NCBI RefSeq assembly: GCF_018070075.1
Contig: NZ_JAGPXE010000002.1
Coordinates: 558,001-622,000 of the forward strand
DNA length: 64,000 nt
Reading direction: 5' to 3'
Source of the DNA: Saccharopolyspora endophytica
GTDB taxonomy: Bacteria; Actinomycetota; Actinomycetes; Mycobacteriales; Pseudonocardiaceae
This document shows positions 49,801-58,726 of this stretch, piece by piece; position 1 is the first letter of the stretch, and every line of letters begins with the position of its first letter. The position numbers and the translations under genes are program-made. Below the pieces are notes generated by a model. The model saw only the letters and a list, made by a program, of their open reading frames with translations, was not told the origin of the DNA and made no database searches.

Positions 49801-50326
49801 GGCTTTTCCCCGTTTGTCGCTCGTTTGTCCGCGTTCGCGGCCATCGTGAACACGCCTCGCGAGAGGCGACCGGTTCACAATGCGGCGGACGCCGATTCAT
49901 CGCCACACGAATCCGCACCGGATGATGCGGAGCAATTCGCCGAATTGTGCCTCTCATCGGCACGATTCGGTCTCCGAATTCACCTCCTGGCGGTCCATTC
50001 GGTGGCTATCTGGCGCGTTCTCTTCCAATTCGCACGACGCATTTTCCCGTCGCGCACGTCCATTGGCTGCGGTGCCGGGGGAAGACACTAACACCAGGCA
50101 TGTACATCTGTACATCATCTCGTGTTCAGCACCGGTGGAACTCGTGGAAAAATGCGCGTTGAACTGGTCAAACGCATGGTCGGTGACGTGGACCGCATCG
50201 CGATCCGGGCGGACGTGGCAAGCTGGATCTCCGGATGCCGGGCCGATCACCCCGCCCCCGAATCGGTTCGCCACCCGGATGCCCGAGAACGTTCACGCGC
50301 TGTGACAGGGGAGGAACACCGAGCGC
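49801..50326. other. 526-bp divergent regulatory region
   Basis: Separates the aldehyde dehydrogenase operon from the TetR gene. It is AT-richer than its surroundings, with no credible ORF. The strongest element is the perfect palindrome at 50100-50115. The length allows separate promoters and long leaders. Confidence 0.5.
50100..50115. promoter_or_regulatory. Perfect TetR-type operator, ATGTACA-TC-TGTACAT
   Basis: 7-2-7 perfect palindrome about 300 bp from the aldehyde dehydrogenase start and 212 bp from the TetR start. AT-rich symmetric sites of this size in a 70 % GC genome are typical of TetR operators. Confidence 0.65.
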
Positions 50327-50902
50327 ATGTCGAGCACCCAGCCCGCGCCGCCGGCTCGCCGCAAGGACCCCGACCGCCGCGAGCGCATCGCGCGCGCCGC
50401 GATCGAGGTGGTCGCCGAACGCGGCGTCGAGAAGCTCACGCACCGCAGCGTGGCGGCTGCCGCGGGTGTCCCGCTCGGATCCACCACCTACTACTTCGCG
50501 ACCCTCGATGACCTGCTCGCCAGCGCCCTGCGACAGGCCGCCGAGGACGACGTCGAGCACATGCGGCAGTGGGCCGCGGGGCTGGAGTCGGGCCACGACC
50601 TCGCCCAGGCGCTGACCGACCTGGTGCTGCACTACCTCGGGCCCGCCCGCGCGCAGACGGCCGTGGAGCACCAGCTCTACATCGCCGCGCTGCACAAGCC
50701 GGCCTTGCGCCAGGTGAGCCAGGAGTGGGATACCTGGTTGGCCGAGCTGTTCGCCTCCTACACCGACGAGGCGACCGGCCGCGCGCTGTCGGTGCTGTTC
50801 TGCGGTTGGCAGCTGCAGGGGATCGTCCGGGAATCGGTGCCGAGCCGAGACGAAATCGAGATGACTTTTCGGCGGATGCTGCAACCGGGCGCGAAAACCT
50901 GA
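50327..50902 (+). CDS. TetR-family regulator, BetI-like position
   Basis: 191 residues with the N-terminal HTH (RIARAAIEVVAERGVEKLTHRSVAAAAGVPLGSTTYYFATLDDLL, about 20-63) and a helical effector domain. Divergent from the ALDH-permease-GMC operon, as BetI is from choline operons. It may sense the amino alcohol or aldehyde. ATG start, with GGGGAGGA upstream at wide spacing. Confidence 0.9.
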   Translation: MSSTQPAPPARRKDPDRRERIARAAIEVVAERGVEKLTHRSVAAAAGVPLGSTTYYFATLDDLLASALRQAAEDDVEHMRQWAAGLESGHDLAQALTDLVLHYLGPARAQTAVEHQLYIAALHKPALRQVSQEWDTWLAELFASYTDEATGRALSVLFCGWQLQGIVRESVPSRDEIEMTFRRMLQPGAKT

Positions 50903-51174
50903 TTTCAACAGGCATTTCAGGGCGGGTGTCCGGGTGGTCAACATCGGATGTCCGTTGGATTGCACTGGAATCAGGGCAGTTGATCTCAATGCTGTCTGCG
51001 GGGAAGATGTAGGCATAGCGATCCGTGGCATCGGTGTCGGTGATGTCGTCGAAGTCGTCGGTTTTTGGCCTGGCGGGCGCATCAACGGATGAATCACCGG
51101 TGCGGGCACGGACTTGCCGCGTCGGGGCGTGGCTCGCTCCCAGCAAATTTGATCAACTCAGGTGGGGTGAGACC

Positions 51175-52110
51175 GTGGGGCACATCGAAGACCGCGAACT
51201 GGTACCGCTGAAGGCAGATTTCGACACCGTCTGGTACGGATACCGTCGCTCGCAGGTGAAGTTCTACATCCAGCAGACCGAGGCCGAACTGCGCCTCGTC
51301 ACCGAGGACCGGGATTCGGCGTTAAGCCAGGTCAACGAACTGTCCGCGCAGCTCGACCAGGCTCGCGCCCAGGTCGAGGAGCTCAAGCAGGAGCTCGACG
51401 CGCAGGCGCAGGAGCCGATTTCGCTGGACGCGCTGTCCGACCGGATGCGCCGCATGGTCCGGCTGGCCGAGGACGAGGCCAAGGAGATCGTGGCCAGCGC
51501 TCAGGCTGCCTCCGAGCACGAGTGGGCCCGCTCCGAGCAGGCCGCGGCCGAGCTGCGCAACCGCTACGAGAAGCTGGTCTCCGAGGCCGATGAGTGGCGC
51601 CGCCAGTCCGAGCAGCAGCGCAACGAGCTGATCGCGCGCACCCGTTCCGAGGTGCAGGCCATGGCCAAGGAGGCCGAGCAGCAGCGCAGGCAGCTCGACG
51701 CGGAGGCCGAGGAGCGCCGCGTCCAGGTCGAGCACGACTTCGAGACCTCCATGTCCGCCCGCCGCGACGAGGCCATGCGGATCCTCGCCGAGCGCGAGCA
51801 GGCCAGCCGCGAGGAAGCTCAGCGCCGCGTCCGCGAGGCCACGGCCGAGGGCGAGCGCAGGATCCTGCGCGCCGACGAGTACTCGGCGACGATGCACAAG
51901 ACGCGCCAGCAGCTTGCTGAGCAGGTGCGCAACGCGCAGCGGATCCTGGGCAACGCCGAGCCGTTCCTGGTGGCCACCGAGAGCGGTTCCGACACCGAGG
52001 CTTCGGACGCGTACGTGGCCGAGACCGTCCACAGTGGAGATGCGGACGTCGAGGTTCCCAAGCAGCGCGACGAGGAGACGGTGCCGCAGGAGGCGGAAGC
52101 CACCGTCTGA
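51175..52110 (+). CDS. DivIVA-like coiled-coil protein
   Basis: 311 residues. The N-terminal segment KADFDTVWYGYRRSQVKFYIQQTEAELRLVTEDRDSAL fits a DivIVA-type start, followed by long coiled coil (about 35-270) with many Glu, Arg and Gln residues and a disordered acidic tail. Such proteins in actinobacteria scaffold polar growth, septation or cytoskeletal filaments. The GTG at 51175 is chosen because the conserved part begins there and GGTGGGGTGAG lies just upstream. Monocistronic by appearance. Confidence 0.75.
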   Translation: MGHIEDRELVPLKADFDTVWYGYRRSQVKFYIQQTEAELRLVTEDRDSALSQVNELSAQLDQARAQVEELKQELDAQAQEPISLDALSDRMRRMVRLAEDEAKEIVASAQAASEHEWARSEQAAAELRNRYEKLVSEADEWRRQSEQQRNELIARTRSEVQAMAKEAEQQRRQLDAEAEERRVQVEHDFETSMSARRDEAMRILAEREQASREEAQRRVREATAEGERRILRADEYSATMHKTRQQLAEQVRNAQRILGNAEPFLVATESGSDTEASDAYVAETVHSGDADVEVPKQRDEETVPQEAEATV

Positions 52111-52262
52111 CCGGTCGCATCAGCACGTGGGCCGCCCGCCCGGTGTTCGGCGGGTGGCCCGCTGCTGCGTCCGGGGGACGTGTCGAGAACTCGCCTCGCG
52201 CTTCCCGGTGATCCGCTCGGCTGGCTAGATTGCTCCGATCGTCGTGCTCACCGGGAGGTCGG

Positions 52263-53624
52263 ATGAACTGGCGCGGATGGGGAACCATCGCCGCGGCTTG
52301 CGCGTTGGTGCTGGTCGGGATGCCTGCGGGAGCCGCACCGCCGGACGACCTCGCGCAGCGGCTGGAGGATCTGCCGGGCATGACGGTGGTCGGGGAGCGG
52401 CCCACCGAGCCGGGTTTCCGGTTGTTCGACCTGACCTTCACCCAGCCGGCCGATCACCGGCACCCGGACGCCGGTTCCTTCGAGCAGCGCCTCACCCTGC
52501 TGCACCGCGACCTCAGTCGGCCCACGGTCCTCTACACCACCGGCTACGGCCTCCCGGCCAGCGCCAACCGCACCGAGCCGACGCAGCTCGTCGACGGCAA
52601 CCAGGTGAACCTGGAGCACCGCTTCTTCACCCCGTCGCGCCCGGAACCCGCCGACTGGAACGATCTCGACATCTGGCAGGCCGCCACCGATGAGCACGAG
52701 GTCATCTCGGCGCTGCGCGGGATCTACGACCGGCAGTGGATCACCACCGGTGCGAGCAAGGGCGGCATGACCGCGGTCTACCACCGCCACTTCTACCCGG
52801 ACGACGTGGACGGAACCGTTGCGTACGTCGCACCGAACGATGCGGACAACGATCGCGACGCCTACGACCGGTTCCTCTCTTCGGTCGGTACCGATCCAGC
52901 CTGCCGGGAGGCGCTGACCGCCGTTCAGCGCGAGGCCCTGATCCGCAGGCCCGAGATGATCGCCAGGTTCCAGTCCTTCGCCGACTCGCAGGGGATGACC
53001 TTCGACCGGATCATCGGTGACATCGATCGCGGCCTGGAGCTGGTCGTGCTCGACGCGCCGTGGAGCTTCTGGCAGTACCGCGGTCAGCAGGACTGCGGGC
53101 AGGTCCCGGCGCCCACCGCGAGCACCGACGAGATCTACCGGTTCCTGGACGAGACCGTCGAGTTCGCCTTCTACACCGATCAGGGCATGGAGCCCTACAC
53201 GCCGTACTACTACCAGGCGGGAACCCAGCTGGGCTGGCCCGGCGTCTCCGACGAGCCGCTGGCCGACCTGCTGCACCACCGCGAGCTCAGCCGGCCGCGC
53301 AACCTGGTGCCCCGGGACATCCCGATGGAGTTCGAGCCGGGCGTGATGCGCGAGGTCGACACCTGGGTCCGCGGCCGGGGCTCGGAGCTGATGTTCGTCA
53401 ACGGCCAGAACGACCCGTGGAGCGCCGAGCCCTTCGAGCCGGGCCGCCACGACTCGCACTCCTACCTGGTGCCGGGCGCCAACCACGGCGCCAAGATCGC
53501 CGGACTGCCCGCCGACCAGCGCGCCGAGGCCGAGGCCACCGTCCGCCGCTGGGCGGGGGTCGACGTCCCGGCGCTGCGCAGCACCCGCATCGACCACCAG
53601 CAGCTGGAGCGTCACCCGCTCTGA
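52263..53624 (+). CDS. Secreted S37-family serine peptidase (PS-10/tripeptidyl aminopeptidase type)
   Basis: 453 residues: signal peptide (about 1-25, cleavage after AGA), then the S37 fold. Ser nucleophile in ITTGASKGGM (about residue 165), Asp in NGQNDPWSAEPF, His in VPGANHGAKI. The S37 family acts outside the cell on peptides, often with proline specificity. ATG 52263, five bases after GGAGGT. Its stop overlaps the convergent acyltransferase by 13 nt. Confidence 0.9.
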   Translation: MNWRGWGTIAAACALVLVGMPAGAAPPDDLAQRLEDLPGMTVVGERPTEPGFRLFDLTFTQPADHRHPDAGSFEQRLTLLHRDLSRPTVLYTTGYGLPASANRTEPTQLVDGNQVNLEHRFFTPSRPEPADWNDLDIWQAATDEHEVISALRGIYDRQWITTGASKGGMTAVYHRHFYPDDVDGTVAYVAPNDADNDRDAYDRFLSSVGTDPACREALTAVQREALIRRPEMIARFQSFADSQGMTFDRIIGDIDRGLELVVLDAPWSFWQYRGQQDCGQVPAPTASTDEIYRFLDETVEFAFYTDQGMEPYTPYYYQAGTQLGWPGVSDEPLADLLHHRELSRPRNLVPRDIPMEFEPGVMREVDTWVRGRGSELMFVNGQNDPWSAEPFEPGRHDSHSYLVPGANHGAKIAGLPADQRAEAEATVRRWAGVDVPALRSTRIDHQQLERHPL

Positions 53625-54718
53625 CGCGCGGCCGTCCGGTCGTAGACGCGCATCAGGAAGTCGTGGGCCGGGCGTTCGACCGCTCTGGTCAGCGCCCAGC
53701 CCACGGCCGTGCCGGTGACCAGCATCGCCAGCGTCTGCAGCAGCGGCGGAACGCCGTTGGTGTCCAGGTAGTGCAGCAGGACGTAGCCGATGGTCTGGTG
53801 GCTGAGGAACACGCCGTAGGAGATCCCGGCGAACCAGGTCACACCGCGCGCGAGCGTCGGCGGCAGCTTCCAGTCCGGGCCGCACGCCACCAGGGTCAGC
53901 ACCAGCAGTCCGGCCCACACGCCGAGGGTGGAGCCCCAGTCGCAGTCGAGCTGCCCGTCGGGCAGGCGGATGTAGTTGTGCATGGCCTGGGCGAACATGC
54001 AGCTCGCCAGCAGCAGCGCGAAGTGCCGGCGCGAGAGGCGCCCGGTGGAGACCATCCAGATCGCCACCCCGGCCACGAACAGGTGCCAGCGGTGCGCGCC
54101 GAAACCGTCCACGAGCATCCGGTAGGTCTCCGGTGCTCCGGAGATGCGGATGTGCCACTGCGCGAGCGGCAGCAGCACCGCCGTCCACAGCACCCAGCGG
54201 ATCTTGTTGCCGTGGCCCAGTTTGGTGGCGTAGAGCACCGCGGCGAAGCTGAATCCCAGCAGCTGCAGCGGGACCGTCCAATGTGAACCGTCCAGGAAGG
54301 CGTAGACGGCAGGCTTCCAGTTCCACAGCATCAGCAGGTGCCCGACCAGGTCCCGCCCGTTCGGTTCCACCCAGCTGGGCGGGCGCAGGAAGCGCAGGAC
54401 CAGCCAGATCAGCAGCACCGAGCCGACGAAGGGCGGCAGGAGGCGCGCCATCCGCTTCCACCAGTACCGCCGCAGGCTGCCGCGCCCGATGGTGGCCGCC
54501 GCGAAGTAGGCCGAGATCACCAGTAGCAGGCTCGCGCCGACCTGGTACGGGAAGAACAGCGTGCGCGGGGAGAGCTCGGGATGGGTCACGCGGCTCATGT
54601 GGGTCGCGTGGTAGATCATCACCAGCACCACGCACCCGGTGCGCACGGCGTCCCAGCTGACTTTCCGGGTGCTCCGCTGCGGGGCGGCGCCCGCGCGCGG
54701 AGCGGTCAGTTCGTGCAC
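53612..54718 (-). CDS. Membrane acyltransferase (OafA/acyltransferase-3 family)
   Basis: 368 residues with about ten membrane segments. The start VSWDAVRTGCVVLVMIYHATHM carries the active-site His region (usually R..hD-hRG...V...H), here shortened to a YHATH motif, and ISYGVFLSHQTIGYVLLHYL is typical late in the family. It O-acylates a carbohydrate or lipid at the membrane. GTG start. Overlaps the peptidase by 13 nt at convergent 3' ends. Confidence 0.85.
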   Translation of the reverse strand: MHELTAPRAGAAPQRSTRKVSWDAVRTGCVVLVMIYHATHMSRVTHPELSPRTLFFPYQVGASLLLVISAYFAAATIGRGSLRRYWWKRMARLLPPFVGSVLLIWLVLRFLRPPSWVEPNGRDLVGHLLMLWNWKPAVYAFLDGSHWTVPLQLLGFSFAAVLYATKLGHGNKIRWVLWTAVLLPLAQWHIRISGAPETYRMLVDGFGAHRWHLFVAGVAIWMVSTGRLSRRHFALLLASCMFAQAMHNYIRLPDGQLDCDWGSTLGVWAGLLVLTLVACGPDWKLPPTLARGVTWFAGISYGVFLSHQTIGYVLLHYLDTNGVPPLLQTLAMLVTGTAVGWALTRAVERPAHDFLMRVYDRTAARQSG

Positions 54719-54785
54719 GCTCGCTACCTCAAGGTCGGTCCGTCCGGAATCTCAGCTGGTAGAAGTGTGATTCTGGGCGAACAGT

Positions 54786-55607
54786 CTAGATGGCTGAGCT
54801 GTTCGGGTGAGGTGGGGGCGTGGGTGCGGTGCGGGCCAGCAGCGCGAAGCTCAGCGGCTCGGGCGTGCGCAGGTCGGCGTCGCCCGGTTCGGGCCGCCAG
54901 TCGGCGACCGGCACTGCTCCCGGATCCAACAGCTCTGCGTCCCCGAGGAAGGACAGCACGGTGGCGCGGTCGCGCATGGCCGGGGGCGGGCAGTCGGGCA
55001 GGACGGTGAGGATGTCGTGCGCCGGTGCGGGCGCGAACTCGTCGGTGAAGTGCGACAGCGCCAGCAGCGAGCCGGGGGCCAGCGCGTCGGTGTAGTGGCG
55101 GATGACCTCGGCCGGCTGGTGGTGCTCGCCGAACTGGTGCAGCACGCCGAGCATGAGCACGGCCGCCGGTTGGTCGAAGTCCAGCAGCCGCCGCGTCTCC
55201 TCGGCGGCCAGGACGGATTCCGGATCGCGGACGTCGGCGTGCACCATCGCCGCGGTCTCGCTCCCGGTGAGCAGCAGCTTGCCCTGGGTGGCGGCGATCT
55301 GCTCGTTGTCGACGTAGACCACCCGCGCGGTGGGGTCGGCCTCGGCGGCGATCTCGTGCGGGCTGCCGGCGATGGGGATGCCCGAGCCGAGGTCCAGGAA
55401 CTGCCGGATGCCCTGGTCGAGGCAGGCGCGCATCATGCGCCGCAGGCAGTTGCGCGCGGCCAGGGCCTCCAGCCTGGCGTAGGGCGCCTTGGCGAGGATG
55501 CGCCGAGCCAGCGCGCGGTCGGCGGCGAAGTTGCTGCCGCCGCCGAGCATGTAGTCGTGCACACGAGCGTCGCTCGGACGGTCCAGGTCGAGGGTCCTGG
55601 TGATCAT
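54786..55607 (-). CDS. DUF574/SAV2177-type SAM-dependent methyltransferase
   Basis: About 273 residues. The family start DRPSDARVHDYMLGGGSNFAADR and FLDLGSGIPIAG as the SAM motif are diagnostic of the actinobacterial SAV2177/DUF574 group; VVYVDNEQIA and LMLGVLHQF follow. Members are abundant in Streptomyces-like genomes with no known substrate. ATG 55607 is preferred over a TTG five codons upstream. Divergent from conservon 2, and possibly controlled through the palindrome at 55701. Confidence 0.88.
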   Translation of the reverse strand: MITRTLDLDRPSDARVHDYMLGGGSNFAADRALARRILAKAPYARLEALAARNCLRRMMRACLDQGIRQFLDLGSGIPIAGSPHEIAAEADPTARVVYVDNEQIAATQGKLLLTGSETAAMVHADVRDPESVLAAEETRRLLDFDQPAAVLMLGVLHQFGEHHQPAEVIRHYTDALAPGSLLALSHFTDEFAPAPAHDILTVLPDCPPPAMRDRATVLSFLGDAELLDPGAVPVADWRPEPGDADLRTPEPLSFALLARTAPTPPPHPNSSAI

Positions 55608-55986
55608 CGGTCGGTCCGCCAATGTGTCTGCGAGTGACTTTGCTGCTGCGTAGCGTAGTGATCAGAGCCCGCCCTGATCAGGTGAAAAATCCGCAGCGTA
55701 GTGACGCAGCGTCACCTCTATGGAGTAGTGCGAAAGATCTGCGAATGGCGGCGTTCGAGTTCCGGGGCCGAGTGAAAAAGCATCTCCACTTTTGTGAAAA
55801 AACCGAAAAAACTACGCGCGTAACCGGCGGGGTCGGCTCCGGATGAAGATCGAATGAGGAGCTGGTTGCCACAGTGAGGCAAGAATCACCCAAAAGAGAG
55901 TCATCGGCTGTATGCTCTCCGTTACTATCTGCGTCGCGTACCAACGTGCCCAAAGCGAGCCCGCATCCGGCGATGAGGAACCGTTG
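55608..55986. other. Divergent region upstream of conservon 2
   Basis: About 379 bp, locally AT-rich (runs of A near 55795-55815). It holds the inverted repeat GTGACG-CAG-CGTCAC (55701-55715) and a small hairpin TTGCC-N7-GGCAA near 55865. No credible gene. Likely houses the promoters of the methyltransferase and conservon 2. Confidence 0.45.
55701..55715. promoter_or_regulatory. Inverted repeat upstream of the DUF574 gene and conservon 2
   Basis: GTGACG-CAG-CGTCAC, perfect 6-3-6. Location and symmetry suit a regulator binding site. The cognate protein is unknown. Confidence 0.35.
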
Positions 55987-57324
55987 ATGTCGACCGACAC
56001 CCAGCTGCAACCGCGCGGAGAGTTCCCCTACCGGATTCCGGCTGTCGTCGCGTTCGTGCTCACCCTCATCATCTCCGGCGCGATCTTCCTCTGGGCCGTC
56101 CTCCAAGTCCCCGCGGGCGCGGGATCGGTCACCGTGATCGGCGCGCTGCTCGTCCTCGCGCTGTCGGTCGCCGTCGCCGGAACCGTTCGCGGCGTGCAGA
56201 TGACCCGGCACTACCGCCTCGCCGCGGCGAGCATGAACAGCGACATGGTGCGGCTGGCCGGCGAGGCCCTGCCCGGCGTGGCCCGGCAGCTGCGCGCCGG
56301 AGCCACCGCCGAGGAGGCGGTCAAGGAGCACAAGCAGGACTTCAGCGTCCCCCACCGGCGCGTCATCAAGGCCATGACCAAAGAACTGGCCACCAGCGAG
56401 AAGATGCGCGCCGCCGCGCTGTCGACGTGCGCCAACGCCGCGGGCCGCGTGCAAGCGCTGGCCACCGGGATGCTCGCCGACCTCCGCGAGATGGAGGGCA
56501 AGCACGATTCCGAGGACGTCCTCGCCGACCTGCTCAAGCTCGACCACAGCACCGCGCAGGCCGGCCGGCTCGCCGACAGCATCGCGGTGCTCACCGGAGC
56601 GCGCAGCGGCAGGCGCTGGACCAAGCCGATCGTGATGGAGAGCGTCCTGCGCGGCGCGATGGGCCGGATCAGCTCCTACCAGCGAATCCGGTTGCACTCC
56701 ACCAGCACCGTCGCCGTCGTCGGCTACGCGGCCGAGGGCGTGATGCACGCGCTGGCCGAGATCATGGACAACGCCACCAAGTTCTCGCCGCCCACCGAGG
56801 AGGTGCACGTCTACGTCGAAGAAGTGCACAGCGGTGTGGTCGTCACCGTCGAGGACAGCGGACTGGCGATGAGTGACACCGCGCTGGCCCGCGCGGAGCA
56901 GGCGGTGTCCGAGACCCCGCTGGACCTCGCCGAGATCTCCGGCAGCCGACTCGGCCTGGCCGTGGTCGGCTGCCTGGCCCGCAAGCACGAGCTGTCGGTG
57001 TCCTTCCGCGCTTCGGCGCGCGGCGGGACCGGCGTGGTCCTGATGATCCCGCAGAAGCTGATCACCCAGCCGCGCCAGGATGCCGAGCCCCCCGCGGAGG
57101 AGCCGGCCAAGCCGACCCTCGACGCCTACGCCGACACCGAGACCGAATCGACCGAACCCGGCGAGCTCCCCAAGCGACGCCGGGGACGAACCCTCGCCTC
57201 AGTGCGCTCGGCCCCCGCCCCCAGGCAGGCCGAGGGCAAGCGGTCGGACGCGGGCGCGCGCTTCGGCGCGTTCTCCAAGTCCCGCCGCGACGACCCGTCC
57301 ACTTCGGACGAACAACCCCGATGA
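55987..57324 (+). CDS. cvnA: CvnA-type histidine-kinase-like protein (conservon 2)
   Basis: 445 residues. Two membrane segments near the N-terminus (about 18-42 and 48-70), helical linker with dimer region, HATPase domain (EIMDNATKFSPP, EDSGLAMSD, GSRLGLAVVGCLARKHEL), then a short basic, Pro-rich tail. Shorter than conservon 1 CvnA and lacking its long Gln/Pro tail. ATG 55987 gives MSTDTQLQP. First of five tightly linked genes ending in a P450. Confidence 0.92.
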   Translation: MSTDTQLQPRGEFPYRIPAVVAFVLTLIISGAIFLWAVLQVPAGAGSVTVIGALLVLALSVAVAGTVRGVQMTRHYRLAAASMNSDMVRLAGEALPGVARQLRAGATAEEAVKEHKQDFSVPHRRVIKAMTKELATSEKMRAAALSTCANAAGRVQALATGMLADLREMEGKHDSEDVLADLLKLDHSTAQAGRLADSIAVLTGARSGRRWTKPIVMESVLRGAMGRISSYQRIRLHSTSTVAVVGYAAEGVMHALAEIMDNATKFSPPTEEVHVYVEEVHSGVVVTVEDSGLAMSDTALARAEQAVSETPLDLAEISGSRLGLAVVGCLARKHELSVSFRASARGGTGVVLMIPQKLITQPRQDAEPPAEEPAKPTLDAYADTETESTEPGELPKRRRGRTLASVRSAPAPRQAEGKRSDAGARFGAFSKSRRDDPSTSDEQPR

Positions 57325-57391
57325 TGCCCCCGAAGACCGCGATTGGAGGTGTGGGACAGCGGGTCACCCCGCCCGTCGTCCCGCAACCGCG

Positions 57392-57796
57392 ATGACCATC
57401 GACACCCGCGAGCTCGACTGGATGCTGGAGAACCTGCTGCAGAACACTCCCGGCAGCAGACACGCGCTGGTGCTGTCCAAGGACGGCCTCAAGCTCTGCC
57501 ACACCGCCGGGTTGAGCGCCGACCAGGCCGACCAGCTCTCGGCCATCGCCTCGGGGATCCAGAGCCTGTCCTACGGCGCGTCGGTGGAGTTCGGCGACGG
57601 CAGCGGGGGAGTGCGCCAGTCCATGACCGAGTTCTACGGCGGCGTCCTGTGCATCGTCGAGGCCGGGTTCGGCGCGCACCTGGCGGTGCTGGCCTCCGAC
57701 GAGACCGACGTGGGCATCGTCGGCCACAACATGAACGAGCTCGTCGAGCAGATCGGCGAGCACCTGCGGAGTCCGAACCGGGTCGAGGTCTCATGA
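57392..57796 (+). CDS. cvnB: Roadblock/LC7 protein, CvnB-type (conservon 2)
   Basis: 134 residues: ELDWMLENLLQNTPGSRHALVLSKDGLKLCH and the LCIVEAGFGAHLAVLASDETDVG strand of the roadblock fold. Probable regulator or partner of CvnD. ATG 57392; it follows the CvnA stop by 67 bp and overlaps cvnC by 4 nt (ATGA). Confidence 0.92.
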   Translation: MTIDTRELDWMLENLLQNTPGSRHALVLSKDGLKLCHTAGLSADQADQLSAIASGIQSLSYGASVEFGDGSGGVRQSMTEFYGGVLCIVEAGFGAHLAVLASDETDVGIVGHNMNELVEQIGEHLRSPNRVEVS

Positions 57797-58152
57797 CCAG
57801 GCGGCTGCTCGACGACGAGAACCCGGACCGGCTCTACATCGTCACCGGCGGCCGCACCCGTCCCGCCGACGACGCCTTCGACTCGGTGACCCTCGTGGTC
57901 GCCGAGGGCGAGGCGACCCCGGGCATGCAGTCGGAGCACGCCGCCATCCTGCGTCTCAGCCGCGAACCGATCGCGGTGGTCGAGCTCTCCGCCGAGCTCC
58001 GGCTCCCGGTGAGCGTCGTGCGCATCCTGCTCGGTGATCTCCACGCGATGGGCAAGATCACCGCACGGCACCCCTCCGCCCGGCGCGACCCGTCGGAGAT
58101 CCCGACTCCCGATTTCCTCAAGCAGGTGCTCGTTGGACTTCGCAACATCTGA
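57793..58152 (+). CDS. cvnC: DUF742 protein, CvnC-type (conservon 2)
   Basis: 119 residues with LYIVTGGRTRP and the winged-helix-like EHAAILRLSREPIAVVELSAELRLPVSVVRILLGDL. Overlaps CvnB by 4 nt and the GTPase start by 20 nt, the same geometry as conservon 1. Confidence 0.92.
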   Translation: MTRRLLDDENPDRLYIVTGGRTRPADDAFDSVTLVVAEGEATPGMQSEHAAILRLSREPIAVVELSAELRLPVSVVRILLGDLHAMGKITARHPSARRDPSEIPTPDFLKQVLVGLRNI

Positions 58153-58726
58153 CCGAATCCCGTTGCGGCGCACCGCGTCCGACGGTCTGAAGATCGTCAT
58201 CATCGGCGGCTTCGCGGTCGGCAAGACCACCATGGTCCGCTCGGTCAGCGAGATCCGGCCGCTGAACACCGAGGAGACCATGACCACCGCCAGCGTCGGC
58301 GTGGACTCCACCGCCGGTGTGGGCGCCAAGACCACCACGACGGTGGCCTTCGACTTCGGCCGCATCACGCTCAACGAGCGGATGGTGCTGTACCTGTTCG
58401 GCGCTCCCGGGCAGGAGCGGTTCTGGTTCATCTGGGACCAGCTGTTCAGCGGCTGCCTCGGCGCGGTCGTGCTGGTGGACTCCCGCCGCATCGCCGACTG
58501 CTGGTACGCCATCGACCGGCTGGAGGAGCAGCGGACCCCGTTCGTGGTGGCGCGCAACAACTTCGGAGTTCCCAAGCACGGGCTGGAGCAGGTCCGCGAC
58601 GCGCTGGACCTGCCCGACGAGGTGCCGATGCTCGACTGCGACGCCCGGGACCGGGAGTCCAGCAAGGAGGTGCTGGTGCGACTGGTGGAGCACCTGCACG
58701 AGATGTCGCTGGCCCGGGGCCTGTGA
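58133..58726 (+). CDS. cvnD: Conservon GTPase, CvnD-type (conservon 2)
   Basis: 197 residues: G1 GGFAVGKTT, switch EETMTTASVG, G3 FGAPGQERF, G4-like VARNNF. TTG 58133 is chosen because the 20-nt overlap with cvnC then equals that in conservon 1, and AGGTG lies upstream. It probably cycles between GDP/GTP under control of the roadblock protein. The P450 gene starts at its stop codon. Confidence 0.9.
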   Translation: MDFATSDRIPLRRTASDGLKIVIIGGFAVGKTTMVRSVSEIRPLNTEETMTTASVGVDSTAGVGAKTTTTVAFDFGRITLNERMVLYLFGAPGQERFWFIWDQLFSGCLGAVVLVDSRRIADCWYAIDRLEEQRTPFVVARNNFGVPKHGLEQVRDALDLPDEVPMLDCDARDRESSKEVLVRLVEHLHEMSLARGL

